Of a stretch of DNA of 64,000 nucleotides, positions 51,408 through 60,538 are shown piece by piece; within the stretch, counting starts at the first letter, position 1; every line of letters begins with the position of its first letter. This DNA is from Halobacteriovoraceae bacterium (lineage in GTDB: Bacteria > Bdellovibrionota > Bacteriovoracia > Bacteriovoracales > Bacteriovoracaceae), in assembly GCA_002713145.1 (NCBI GenBank), contig PAVS01000014.1, positions 124,001 to 188,000 on the forward strand, given 5' to 3'. Both the position numbers and the translations under genes were made by a program. Below the pieces are notes generated by a model that saw only the letters and a program-made list of their open reading frames with translations, had not been told where the DNA came from and ran no database searches.

Positions 51408-52315
51408 AAAAGGCTAAAGTTTAAAGTTGCACCAAGGGCTGTCTTTTTTAAATGTGGATCTTCCAGAGCAAATTCTAAAAATGTTCCTGCAACGACTCCA
51501 TAGTCAATTAAAACATCTAGGCCCACTCGTCCCACGTCATTCATATTTTTATTAAATTCCTCGGTGCTCTGGACTTGATCACCTCTTTGATCCCAATCAA
51601 AAATAAGGCTGGATTTAAATTGCCAATAATCATCAATTCTATAATTGAGATAGGGCGCAAACTGAGCGAGCAGTGTTTGATAGCGTGTAGGGAAAGTATT
51701 CCCCTCGAAAGTGACTTCATTATTTTTAAAATAATTTCTTTGAATGAGAAAGATGACTCCCGTGCTGAGAGGGGCATGATCATGATAGAAGTTAATGGAA
51801 GGCTCAATTCCTAGACCATATTCCATATCTTGAACGACTCCCGAGTTGATCGTTGAAGATATCTCATAGAAAAAATTATTATTGATATAAAAATAGTCGT
51901 TATTGACGAGATTAAAAACCGTTAGGTTGATGCGCTTGTTATTATCTGAAACCCCTTTGTCTCTTTTTTGAGTGTCACCAAAAGAGTCAGTGTAGCGTAT
52001 CCCTTTATTGATATCATCCTGAAAAGTATAGCCATAATTAATGAGTACATTATGGGAGATTTTATAGCCGATGGTGATGGCATGAAAGAGTTGGTGGGAA
52101 CCAATATAGTCTAACTCGTCACCTTTAAAGTCTTGTCCTGTCTTAAAGCGATTGTAGGTGGCTCCATTTTGATATTCAGGTGAAAGGGAAGGACCTAAAA
52201 ATTGAAGAAAATAATTAAAGTAAATTTTTTCTGTATATTTTCTAAAAGCAGGAATTTTCTTTTTTTTATTATTTTGAGCTGTATTGACTTGGGCATGAGC
52301 TATGCTCACACCCAA
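51404..52315 (-). CDS. Predicted outer-membrane beta-barrel protein; start unclear
   Basis: About 300 residues of alternating strands with aromatic girdles (INYGYTFQDDIN, YFYINNNFFYEI, STGVIFLIQRNYF) end in NFSLF, a barrel-type C-terminal Phe. The TTG at 52315 is the only normal start in frame and gives a truncated signal peptide (LGVSIAHA). The frame upstream encodes a better one (YSIISLLTLFLGVSIAHA) but has no start codon. An ATG in another frame at 52371 joins it if one A is lost from an A6 run. It is the last gene of the ATP-grasp operon. Confidence 0.65.
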   Translation of the reverse strand: MGVSIAHAQVNTAQNNKKKKIPAFRKYTEKIYFNYFLQFLGPSLSPEYQNGATYNRFKTGQDFKGDELDYIGSHQLFHAITIGYKISHNVLINYGYTFQDDINKGIRYTDSFGDTQKRDKGVSDNNKRINLTVFNLVNNDYFYINNNFFYEISSTINSGVVQDMEYGLGIEPSINFYHDHAPLSTGVIFLIQRNYFKNNEVTFEGNTFPTRYQTLLAQFAPYLNYRIDDYWQFKSSLIFDWDQRGDQVQSTEEFNKNMNDVGRVGLDVLIDYGVVAGTFLEFALEDPHLKKTALGATLNFSLF

Positions 52316-52335
52316 GAATAGAGTAAGTAATGAAA

Positions 52336-54396
52336 TTATTGAATAGTTTTTTCGTCTTCGTGAATTGATGCATAGACTCCAGTATTTAATAATCGATCGC
52401 GTTCCATTATATATTGCTTAAGATTATTAATCACGTCAACACGAAGATCAGCTTCATTATCATTTGGTAGATTTGCCTTCATTTCTCTTTTGATCGAAAC
52501 AAACTCAATTGCTAGGTTATGAAACATATTTTCCAAATACTCATTCGTAGACGGGTCTGCTGTCACACTACCGGTATTTTGGTTATTCAAATTGTATTTA
52601 TAAGTCAATGTGGCCAGTTCATTTCTTTTTGCGGAATGAATGGTTTGCATCAACCACATCGCATTTTTAATCGACCAAGTATAAGCCTGGAGTGCGTAAG
52701 AAGCTGACTCTTGCTTTTTATTTTGTTGTAAGAAAAGCACTTCCCACTGACGCTTCATATAACTTCTTAACTCTTTTGAGCTGTAGAAGTCTTTCTGCTT
52801 AAAAAGCTGTGAGTTTTTTTCAAGAGTATCCAGAACACTTGCTCCTTCAACTTTCATCTTCTTATAGCGTTCAGCCAACTGAGCCACCATAGGGTGAGTT
52901 TTCGGAGCTGAGTCAAGACCAAGCTTTAAGATTTTATCTGTCATCTTTTTAAAGAAGACAAACTGGCGCCCAAGGTAGTAGTTCTTTTCAGGTTGCTCAC
53001 CATCTTGATCCACAACGATATAAGGGTGATCAATAAAAAACTGACCGACTTTTTGCCAAATATAATGTTGCAGCTCAAGAGTTCTTCTTTTCTCACTTTT
53101 TAAGAAAAGTTTATATCTTCTGTCATAGCGAGCAGCTTTGAAGTCTAGCGCTGAATCGAGTGCTTTCACATACATTTCCATTTCCATCCACGCAGCTTCC
53201 GCTGTGAGGGGAAAGTTAAATTGTGTTTCAAACTGCTCAATTCTTCCGAATCGTTCGGCGGGAACAAGATCTGCTTCATAAGCAATTTGCATCGCCTTAA
53301 AATCACTCATTCTGTCATGCCAATCAACTTGAGGCTCAACTTTGACATCGGACTTCTTGTTGGCAGCAAGAGCTGTATTGATCATATCTAACTTGTTGGT
53401 CACATCTTTCAAGTTATTTTCTTGAAGGATCACTTCTTCAACGTTGAGATAGGCGTTTCTTAATTTACCAACCACCCACATGGCATGAGGGTTAATAGGT
53501 TGGGTGATAAAGTAAAAGGTAAAAGGCGTCCATATTGCCATCGCTACCGCAAACCCAATATTATTTCGAGCTGTCTGAGTAAACCAGAGCACGTGACCAA
53601 TAGTATGGCGGTAGATAAAACCTCTTAGGTTATTCACAGGTCTTCTTTTAATCAATTGAAATCTCAATATAAAATTCGTTAAAAAGACAATGAAGTCATA
53701 AGAGAAGAAGCTTCTGTTATGAACTCTTCTCTTGGTTTTCAAGATCTTTCCACGAATTTCTCTTAACTTTTTAAAGATTGTCTGACGTTCGTCCCATTTA
53801 AGATATTCGTCATTCTCAATTTTGATGATCTCATTTTTGATATTTTTAAGGGCCGCATCTTTGAGTCCGTCATTAGCTGAGATTTTATACTCATCAGACT
53901 TGTAAAACTTTCTAATGATATTTTCATAAACTTTGATACGGTTTGTCTCACCAAAATTATCTTTTGCACCTTCGTATTCAAGGTACAAGATATTATACAT
54001 ATGGTTTACAAAAGGACTGGTTGGGTCCATCGCAATAGAAGAATAGGTCACACACTGATTATCAAGTGAGTTTGATTGATGAAAGAAATTTCCTTCATTA
54101 TCATAGTAGTCGTAGACTTCATTTAATTCGTTATTTACAAATGTTCTTTTGTAGATAACATAAGTGCCCGAGGTCAGTGTTCCCAGGTAGAGTTGAGCGA
54201 TGAGTGTATCACCATCCCAGTAATTGTATCCACTCATACCATTGAAGCCATGAACATCTTCAATATGTATATTAGATGGAAGAAGTTTTTTGCCACCGTC
54301 GGATTGTAAAATACAGGCCAATCTCTCATCCAGAGTCATGGCCTGTAACATCACGAGGTTACAAACTTCAGTATATGCATTGTTAGCATCCACCAT
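52336..54396 (-). CDS. Large membrane-associated protein of unknown function, partner of the ATP-grasp gene
   Basis: The 686-residue protein has no signal peptide. Residues 1-145 are beta-rich (SGYNYWDGDTLIAQLYLGT, TYVIYKRTF). Charged helices follow, then one clear membrane span (about 280-299, GFAVAMAIWTPFTFYFIT), possibly another near 230-245. A long helical domain (about 310-686) with many Arg/Lys makes up the rest. AGGAT precedes the ATG, 12 bases after the ATP-grasp gene. I do not recognise a family. Its conserved position could be tested for co-occurrence with the fusion protein. Confidence 0.62.
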   Translation of the reverse strand: MVDANNAYTEVCNLVMLQAMTLDERLACILQSDGGKKLLPSNIHIEDVHGFNGMSGYNYWDGDTLIAQLYLGTLTSGTYVIYKRTFVNNELNEVYDYYDNEGNFFHQSNSLDNQCVTYSSIAMDPTSPFVNHMYNILYLEYEGAKDNFGETNRIKVYENIIRKFYKSDEYKISANDGLKDAALKNIKNEIIKIENDEYLKWDERQTIFKKLREIRGKILKTKRRVHNRSFFSYDFIVFLTNFILRFQLIKRRPVNNLRGFIYRHTIGHVLWFTQTARNNIGFAVAMAIWTPFTFYFITQPINPHAMWVVGKLRNAYLNVEEVILQENNLKDVTNKLDMINTALAANKKSDVKVEPQVDWHDRMSDFKAMQIAYEADLVPAERFGRIEQFETQFNFPLTAEAAWMEMEMYVKALDSALDFKAARYDRRYKLFLKSEKRRTLELQHYIWQKVGQFFIDHPYIVVDQDGEQPEKNYYLGRQFVFFKKMTDKILKLGLDSAPKTHPMVAQLAERYKKMKVEGASVLDTLEKNSQLFKQKDFYSSKELRSYMKRQWEVLFLQQNKKQESASYALQAYTWSIKNAMWLMQTIHSAKRNELATLTYKYNLNNQNTGSVTADPSTNEYLENMFHNLAIEFVSIKREMKANLPNDNEADLRVDVINNLKQYIMERDRLLNTGVYASIHEDEKTIQ

Positions 54397-54408
54397 AGTT
54401 TATCCTAT

Positions 54409-57400
54409 TTATTGTTGAGTCTGGTTATAGCTACTTCCGACATTGATGGGAGTGACTATAGGTCTCAGGGTTAAATTATCTTCTTCTTTGTCCGCTCTAT
54501 AAAAACTAACTCCATAATACTGGTGAGAAGCGATGACTCTTAGGGCTTCCCAACATGGCTTTGCAGATTTCACAGCTTCTGTGATCTCGCTAGTGTAGTT
54601 TTTAACTTGGTGTTCATTGGCAGTTGGTAAGGCTGCTTTTATAGGATCAGTGTCCACTTTTAGACCAAGTTCTTGAGCAAACATAATGTTCTTTGCATTT
54701 TCCAATGCAGGAAGTACTTCTTGTAAGGCCTTAACTTTGATACCAGTTGAACTCCCCATCATGTATCCAAAAAGTGATCCAAAGCGGCTTAAAGTTTTCT
54801 CCCATGTTAAGTCATTGGTTCTGATCGCTTTATCAAGCTCTCTCACAACAACTTTTTTAAGATCTTTATTCCCCACGCGATCTGCATAACCGTAAAGAGG
54901 TTTTCTTTGGCTTTGCATATCGTACTCAATTTTATCAATCGTTCTTTGGTTTGATCCCAAGAAATTTCCGTAGTAATTCAGAAATTTTGCCATTGAGATT
55001 CCACCATCTTTGAGAGCTCTTTTTTCAGCAAGCATTGAATTTTTGACTTGATGATAGTGAATCAATTCATGCCCAGCTGTATAGATAAGTGTGAATGGAT
55101 CAAGCTCTTTTCTAAGCCAGATAAAGATATCGCTATCCGAATAAAGACCATGATCGGTTTTCTTTTTAGCGAAACATTCACCGGCGTGCTCTCTGAAGGC
55201 TAGCTTATGCTTTTTAAGCTGCTCAGTAGTGAGAATCGAAATTCTATTGGGCTTGAGCGTATCTGTGAAAATATCTTTGAGCTCTAATTTATTTTGTTTA
55301 GCAAATCTTTCAATATTAAACTTGGCATAAGGAGCCACGTCCATTAGTTCAATAAACTCTTCAATGGTCACATTTCTAGAGTCAATCAGCTCCTGGTAGC
55401 GCTTAAGTTTTGGAAACTTGTTAAAGTGAGCTTTACGTTTTTGCTTTAAAAATTCCTTTCTTTTGTCTCCTTCAAGAGTGTTTGAAAGGGAAATAACTTT
55501 TTGCCATTCAAGTCGTGCTTGTTTGAGCTCATCAGAAACATAATCTGTATTAATCAGGTTGATTCCACTTCTCATTTCTTGTTGAGAAGCTACTTTAATA
55601 TTTTTATCAGCATCAAGCTTTCCTAAATAAAGTGTCTCAAAACGAAGATCACTTACATCCGCTTGAAGGTCAAAAAGGGCAGCAAAGTCTAGAGTCTTCT
55701 CATTTTTTGCCAATCTCTTTTGAGCTTTGATGCAAAAGAGTTGAAGTTGCTTTTGAATTGTTCTTTTTGACTTAATGGTGAGCAGAGCGTTCGGCAACTC
55801 TTTGTCCACCGAGAGCTTGATCGTTTTGACAAGTTTATTAATATAGAATTTTGTCTGTCCATCTTCAGTCATACCTGCAAGATTTGAGAGTTCATCGAGG
55901 ATAACAAGATCAAGAGCGCGATCTTCTTTACTATAATTGAGAGTCACGCGGTCAATATTGAGAACTCTAATATTATCAAGAGTATCTCTCACTGCTTTAA
56001 ATTCAGCTTTGTTATCTAGCTTTTTTAAGATATCCACAATTTTCAATTGGTTATCATTAATAAACTCAATATGCTCTTTCATGCTCGACTTAGGAACTTT
56101 TGTCTCCAGCATATCGATGATTTTATAAACATGCTCAATGGCCCTAGGGTGAATAAAAGAAAGTATTTCTTTTAACTGACTTCTCACACTATAAACTTGC
56201 ACAAGAAGTTCAGTTGCGTATGTTTCATCTCTATTTAAAATTTCATTAGCACTCTTCAGCATTCTAGCCACTTGGACAATACTAGCTGCTACAAAGACAG
56301 GAAGGTACGTATGTTGAACCACAGGAGTTTTTGGTTTTACTAACTCTCTCGCACTGACTGAGTTTTTGTGATTCACATCATCAACGATTACGAAAGGAGC
56401 ATAGCCTCCACCAGCAGAAGTGTTAACTATCGAGCTCATCTTTCCTTTTTCTTGAGGTGCATATCTTACGAGGGCATTATGGGACATTCTCGGCAACTCA
56501 TCTTTACCTGCACCAAAGAAAATCCACGTTCTAATATCAGCGGCGAGGTTTGCAAATTTAAACCCAATTTCTTTTCTTTGAACAGCAACGGGAATTCTCG
56601 CAATCTTGACCAATTGTTGGTAAGCGAACTCTCGAGGATTTTTTTCAATCATCTTGAGGACTTCTTGTTTTTTACTCTGTGACATTGTCTTGAGAATATA
56701 AACACCCTGGCCACCGGCGAGTTCTGGTGCTTTAACAACCCACTCGTCAGGGTTGTTTTTAATAATTTCTACTGACTGTTCAGTAGGGGGAAGAGTTTGA
56801 GGAGGAAGAATCTTTTTTCCACCTGTTTTTAACCCTGCATCTTGAATTCTCTTTGAAAAGAACTTAGGAGCGTAGTGAGTCAACGTTGCTAAGATAATCT
56901 TGTTATCTAGAATTCGGTTGAGTCCACCCATGTAGATCTTTCTATTGATAATAGCATCGATCACCCCTGGAATAGCATATGCAGATTGGAGTGGTATAGG
57001 CTTGCCATTTTCATCAAGAATGATCTTTCCCTTATCTTCATTATCTTTAATAAGATCATCTCTTAAATAGTAAGGCTCACCTGTATCTGGGTCTTTCATA
57101 AGAAGTTTTTTATCTAGATCAAAGAGAGCAGCATCAGCATTCACTCTAGAATAAACCGCAGTTACAATTGGATTCTCTTTATCTACAGTTCTCAGACGAA
57201 TATTACCTTCGCGGTCTTGAAAAAGCTGATCAGGGTCGGTGTAGATGAGACCTGAGTAAGCTGCAAGTTGGTGTATTTCTGGAGCCGCTCCATTTTGTCC
57301 ACCTGGCGGAAGTAAGATCTGAACACCATTTTTATTTTTAGTCCAATACTCCCCAAGAGACTTATATGTCTCTCCTAGTATTTTGAAGTGATCATTAGGC

Positions 57401-58143
57401 ATAAGCTTACCGAGACTTTCTAAGATCTCAGGTGTTTGCTCATAAATGCCTTCGAGAACATTCATATTATTGGAGGCACCTGAAGGAGAACCTGCATTGA
57501 TTTCTAAAATTCTAAAAGGAAGACCTGGAAGAGCATCTTCTTTATTTTTTGCGATCAGGTTAGGGAAGTTCTCTGACTTATTCATATAGTCTTCAACTAA
57601 AACTAAATCTAATCCAACATTATCAAAGAAAGGATATTTCTTCATATTAGGATGATGAAGTTGTGGGAAATAATTAGGAGAAGTTTCAATGGCTTCTATA
57701 AAAATATCTCTCACACTGACCGGAAGGCTTTTAACAAATTTTGAAGAGCGTAAATCACGTGCTCCATAAATATCTTGGATCACTGCTCTTAGTGAAATGA
57801 TAAGTTTTTGAGCTGCCGTCTCTACATCATTAAAAAGTGATTTTTGTAGAGGAACAACTGTCGTGGTGCAAGGGACTGTAAAAGTCTTATATTCACCTGA
57901 AGATGTTTTTTTAGAGAAGGTGAGGTCTCTGTTCTTTAAAAACTTTGTGAGTTTTTTACTTTCAGAATAATGATTAGACACTTCTTCATTCATTAATCTG
58001 TCAGCAATTGGTTTTGCATGCTGATAGGCCGTTCGAAGTCTCTTATTAGAGAATAAATAATTCGAGACATTAACTTCTGAATTTCCAATAAATCCTAAAT
58101 TAGGATTATACTTCTTTTTGCGATTCTCTTTCGATTGCTTCAA
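54409..58143 (-). CDS. Circularly permuted ATP-grasp ligase fused to an HEXXH zincin-like domain
   Basis: A TTG start with GAGGT upstream gives 1244 residues. Residues about 150-600 fit circularly permuted type 2 ATP-grasp: ILEINAGSPSGASNN (212-226), AAYSGLIYTDP (294-304), VYSRVNAD, a Lys/Gly loop VVKAPELAGGQGVYI (469-483) and DIRTWIFFGAG (536-546). This family makes peptide-type bonds on small molecules or proteins. Residues 620-990 are helical. TAGHELIHYHQ (1022-1032) is a zincin-type HEXXH (His1025, Glu1026, His1029), followed by a helical tail. No signal peptide is present. It heads a three-gene operon. The ATP-grasp call is good, and the metallopeptidase call is motif-based. Confidence 0.75.
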   Translation of the reverse strand: MKQSKENRKKKYNPNLGFIGNSEVNVSNYLFSNKRLRTAYQHAKPIADRLMNEEVSNHYSESKKLTKFLKNRDLTFSKKTSSGEYKTFTVPCTTTVVPLQKSLFNDVETAAQKLIISLRAVIQDIYGARDLRSSKFVKSLPVSVRDIFIEAIETSPNYFPQLHHPNMKKYPFFDNVGLDLVLVEDYMNKSENFPNLIAKNKEDALPGLPFRILEINAGSPSGASNNMNVLEGIYEQTPEILESLGKLMPNDHFKILGETYKSLGEYWTKNKNGVQILLPPGGQNGAAPEIHQLAAYSGLIYTDPDQLFQDREGNIRLRTVDKENPIVTAVYSRVNADAALFDLDKKLLMKDPDTGEPYYLRDDLIKDNEDKGKIILDENGKPIPLQSAYAIPGVIDAIINRKIYMGGLNRILDNKIILATLTHYAPKFFSKRIQDAGLKTGGKKILPPQTLPPTEQSVEIIKNNPDEWVVKAPELAGGQGVYILKTMSQSKKQEVLKMIEKNPREFAYQQLVKIARIPVAVQRKEIGFKFANLAADIRTWIFFGAGKDELPRMSHNALVRYAPQEKGKMSSIVNTSAGGGYAPFVIVDDVNHKNSVSARELVKPKTPVVQHTYLPVFVAASIVQVARMLKSANEILNRDETYATELLVQVYSVRSQLKEILSFIHPRAIEHVYKIIDMLETKVPKSSMKEHIEFINDNQLKIVDILKKLDNKAEFKAVRDTLDNIRVLNIDRVTLNYSKEDRALDLVILDELSNLAGMTEDGQTKFYINKLVKTIKLSVDKELPNALLTIKSKRTIQKQLQLFCIKAQKRLAKNEKTLDFAALFDLQADVSDLRFETLYLGKLDADKNIKVASQQEMRSGINLINTDYVSDELKQARLEWQKVISLSNTLEGDKRKEFLKQKRKAHFNKFPKLKRYQELIDSRNVTIEEFIELMDVAPYAKFNIERFAKQNKLELKDIFTDTLKPNRISILTTEQLKKHKLAFREHAGECFAKKKTDHGLYSDSDIFIWLRKELDPFTLIYTAGHELIHYHQVKNSMLAEKRALKDGGISMAKFLNYYGNFLGSNQRTIDKIEYDMQSQRKPLYGYADRVGNKDLKKVVVRELDKAIRTNDLTWEKTLSRFGSLFGYMMGSSTGIKVKALQEVLPALENAKNIMFAQELGLKVDTDPIKAALPTANEHQVKNYTSEITEAVKSAKPCWEALRVIASHQYYGVSFYRADKEEDNLTLRPIVTPINVGSSYNQTQQ

Positions 58144-58217
58144 AATGTACCTCTGTGATGTTAAAAATCTAGCTAAAGCAATCCATCGCTAAAAAACTGT
58201 TCATTTATTTAACTAAT

Positions 58218-58246
58218 ATTATACTAAAAATGACGCGGCGCTGCAA
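58218..58246 (-). promoter_or_regulatory. Sigma70-type promoter for the ATP-grasp operon
   Basis: On the minus strand TTGCAG, a 17-base spacer and a perfect TATAAT lie about 75 bases before the TTG start at 58143. It is among the best promoter matches in the window. Confidence 0.6.
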
Positions 58247-58249
58247 CAC

Positions 58250-58342
58250 TTTTTTACACTATCCGCGAATGGGTGTTAATTTAACTCACAATTTTGGGCA
58301 GAATCTCCATTTTTTGCTAATATTTGTTTAAGTTTTTTACAC
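58250..58342. repeat. Two copies of TTTTTTACAC, candidate operator
   Basis: The 10-mer occurs at 58250-58259 and 58333-58342, with 73 bases between them. The first copy lies directly upstream of the -35 of the ATP-grasp promoter. A response regulator gene is adjacent, so these could be its sites, though AT-rich chance is possible. Confidence 0.35.
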
Positions 58343-58469
58343 CTTTCAATAAAAATTACCTAGACAAGCAAACTGTCAAAACTTTAGATATCTTTAGCTA
58401 TCCTCCTTGTAATGTGATAAATTATTAAAAGCCAAAATGGTTTTTTGGAGAAGGATAAAAATACTGCCT

Positions 58470-59126
58470 ATGCAACGAATATGCCTTATAGAAGACAATG
58501 AAGATGTAAGAGATGTCATGAAAGAGTACTTTGATGGCCTAGGGTATAAAATTGACTCCTATCAAAGCGCAGAAGACTTCTTCGAAAACAGAGACCATAA
58601 TTTTAAAGGGCTTTATTTAGTTGACTGGCATCTTCCAGGAGAGCCTGGCACGGAAATAGTCAGTTTTATTAGATCTCAGGATAAATTTTCACCGATATTC
58701 ATGGTTTCTGCTTTTTCTAAGAAAGAGGATATAGTGAAGGGCTTAAGTTTTGGAGCTGATGATTATATCACTAAGCCTTTTAATTTCGATGAATTGGCGG
58801 TCAGAATTAAAAATGCATTTGATAAATACGATTTTATGCTCACCTACACAGATATGAGTGAGATAAAACTGCTCAGGGAAGCCAGCTCTATTATCGTCAA
58901 TGGGACGACAATTAGCTTAACCACGAGAGAGTATATTATTTTTGAAAAACTCTATTTCGAGCGAGAAAAACCTGTCTCAAGAGATGCACTTATCGATTGC
59001 TTTGAAAAGGATGATAATATTACTCTTAGAAATATCGACGTTCATGTTTTCTCACTACGCAAGAAGATCAAAGCTGCTCAGCTGATTATAGAAACCGTAC
59101 GTGGCGTGGGCTATCAACTCAGCTAA
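58470..59126 (+). CDS. OmpR-family response regulator
   Basis: I use the ATG at 58470 (MQRICLIEDNED), since the receiver starts there; an in-frame ATG at 58437 is possible. The 218-residue protein has acidic-pocket IEDNED, the acceptor in LYLVDWHLPG and Lys in YITKPF. Its winged-helix domain has LTTREYIIFEKL and IETVRGVGYQL. No histidine kinase gene is next to it. It is divergent from the ATP-grasp operon and may control it, which is inference. Confidence 0.92.
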   Translation: MQRICLIEDNEDVRDVMKEYFDGLGYKIDSYQSAEDFFENRDHNFKGLYLVDWHLPGEPGTEIVSFIRSQDKFSPIFMVSAFSKKEDIVKGLSFGADDYITKPFNFDELAVRIKNAFDKYDFMLTYTDMSEIKLLREASSIIVNGTTISLTTREYIIFEKLYFEREKPVSRDALIDCFEKDDNITLRNIDVHVFSLRKKIKAAQLIIETVRGVGYQLS

Positions 59127-59140
59127 TTTCGAGTTCTTAA

Positions 59141-60364
59141 CTAGAAAAACATCCTAAATTCAAGCTCAAGCATATCGACTTTTGGAGTATTCTGTCCTTG
59201 TATCATATTTTGCGCCGATAAATTGATTTGGGCTGGAGCAATGAACTTACCTTGTTGAAATAATCTCACCGTGGTTAATTGGGCGGTTAATCTCACACTT
59301 TGGGTATAAGTTTCAGTTCCCGCTGCGAGAATATTATCAATTTCCTTATTATCAGATCTATAAGTAGATTGATCAGTGTGCTCATAAATAAAAGCGGGAT
59401 TGAATTTAAACCAATCTGTAATATAGATCCCAGCGTCAATCCCAAAAGTTTGTCTATTTCCTTTTTTCTCAATAAACGACTTCTTTTCATCAGATTCTTT
59501 TATGTCTTCGTCGTAGGGAACTCGCATCTCACGCTCATGTTCAAACTGGTAAGTATAACGTGCCCAGGCGTTTACATCGATATCATCAGTAAGTATGTAC
59601 CCACCTCCAAATTCGACGAAGGCATCCCATTGTCCATCACCAAATCCAACATCTTGTAAGATATCTGGATCATCTGTATATCCAGTAGGAGCGATACCTC
59701 CCACTGTCAGCTTTAAGCCATGGGTGTCTTGGCGATAAAAATTATACATAACTCCAAATTCAATATCACCCAGGCCTTCACCGCGCCAATCACCTAGCTC
59801 CTCATACCCAAGGGCATTGGTGATTCCACTTTGAATCGTTCCTTCATCAATCCCATAGACTTGGTCCACTAGATTTCCCAGTGTTTGGGCCCAATTATCT
59901 CCATATTTCTCTTTGAGCATATCCGCAACGACTTGCTCTGAACTATTTTTTGCTCGATTATACTTCACTTGAACATTGGCTTCATAGATAGGAATTCCAA
60001 CATAGGCCATAATACGATCTGTGATTCCATAGCCAGCTGCAAGCACTTCAACGTTAACATCCGCTTTGGCTTCAATTTGGTGGTTTCCAAGAGAAATCTG
60101 TTCGTAGACATCTGGGTACTCTTTAAAAACCTCAAGAATTGCTTCCACGCGCTCATCTTCAATTTTCTCTAGCGTGCGAATATCTGCATCCACTTGATAA
60201 GAATAGGGAATTTCCGTCATCGATTGGTTATAACTGGATTTCACTTCTGATTGAATACTTTTGTAGAGAAGGAATCTACGTCCTTCTGGTAAAGTATCGT
60301 AATATTGAGCAAATGCGCCCATGCATACAAGATAAGTAAGGATTATAACTCTCAAGAAAATCAA
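59141..60364 (-). CDS. Predicted outer-membrane beta-barrel protein
   Basis: A TTG start after AGGAG gives 407 residues with a signal peptide (VIILTYLVCMGAFAQ). The barrel pattern includes GYGITDRIMAYVGIPIYEANV, GLGDIEFGVMYNFY and GGIAPTGYTDDP, ending in EFRMFF with a C-terminal Phe. It resembles the phenol-degradation meta-pathway/transporter type barrels that read GLGDIE and GP-TG. Substrate is unknown. Confidence 0.75.
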   Translation of the reverse strand: MIFLRVIILTYLVCMGAFAQYYDTLPEGRRFLLYKSIQSEVKSSYNQSMTEIPYSYQVDADIRTLEKIEDERVEAILEVFKEYPDVYEQISLGNHQIEAKADVNVEVLAAGYGITDRIMAYVGIPIYEANVQVKYNRAKNSSEQVVADMLKEKYGDNWAQTLGNLVDQVYGIDEGTIQSGITNALGYEELGDWRGEGLGDIEFGVMYNFYRQDTHGLKLTVGGIAPTGYTDDPDILQDVGFGDGQWDAFVEFGGGYILTDDIDVNAWARYTYQFEHEREMRVPYDEDIKESDEKKSFIEKKGNRQTFGIDAGIYITDWFKFNPAFIYEHTDQSTYRSDNKEIDNILAAGTETYTQSVRLTAQLTTVRLFQQGKFIAPAQINLSAQNMIQGQNTPKVDMLELEFRMFF

Positions 60365-60473
60365 AATTTTGCACTCCTAGAAATTTGAATTCATCATAGC
60401 TTACGCAATGCATTGTTTTTTTGCACGAGAAAAGCTTGGTGCATGTAAAAATGACAGCCCGCGTTAAAAATCC

Positions 60474-60502
60474 TTACAAATTTTTTCCTCTCAAGCTATG
60501 AT
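60474..60502 (+). promoter_or_regulatory. Sigma70-type promoter for the lipoprotein gene
   Basis: TTACAA, a 17-base spacer and TATGAT lie 36 bases before the TTG start at 60539. The match is good (five of six at both hexamers). Confidence 0.65.
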
Positions 60503-60515
60503 GGTCGCGATCATA
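60497..60515. repeat. Inverted repeat overlapping the -10, candidate operator
   Basis: TATGAT and ATCATA form a 6-base inverted repeat around GGTCGCG, a GC-rich centre in AT-rich surroundings. It covers the -10 and the likely start site, so a bound protein would repress. Confidence 0.45.
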
Positions 60516-60538
60516 ACAAAACATTTGGAGTCATTACT

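Larger units (their letters stand above)
58144..58469. other. 326-base non-coding gap with divergent promoters
   Basis: This gap between the ATP-grasp operon and the response regulator holds one good minus-strand promoter and two copies of TTTTTTACAC. For the plus strand I see no convincing promoter; CTGTCAAAAC near 58372 is a weak -35 candidate. No RNA gene is apparent. Confidence 0.5.
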
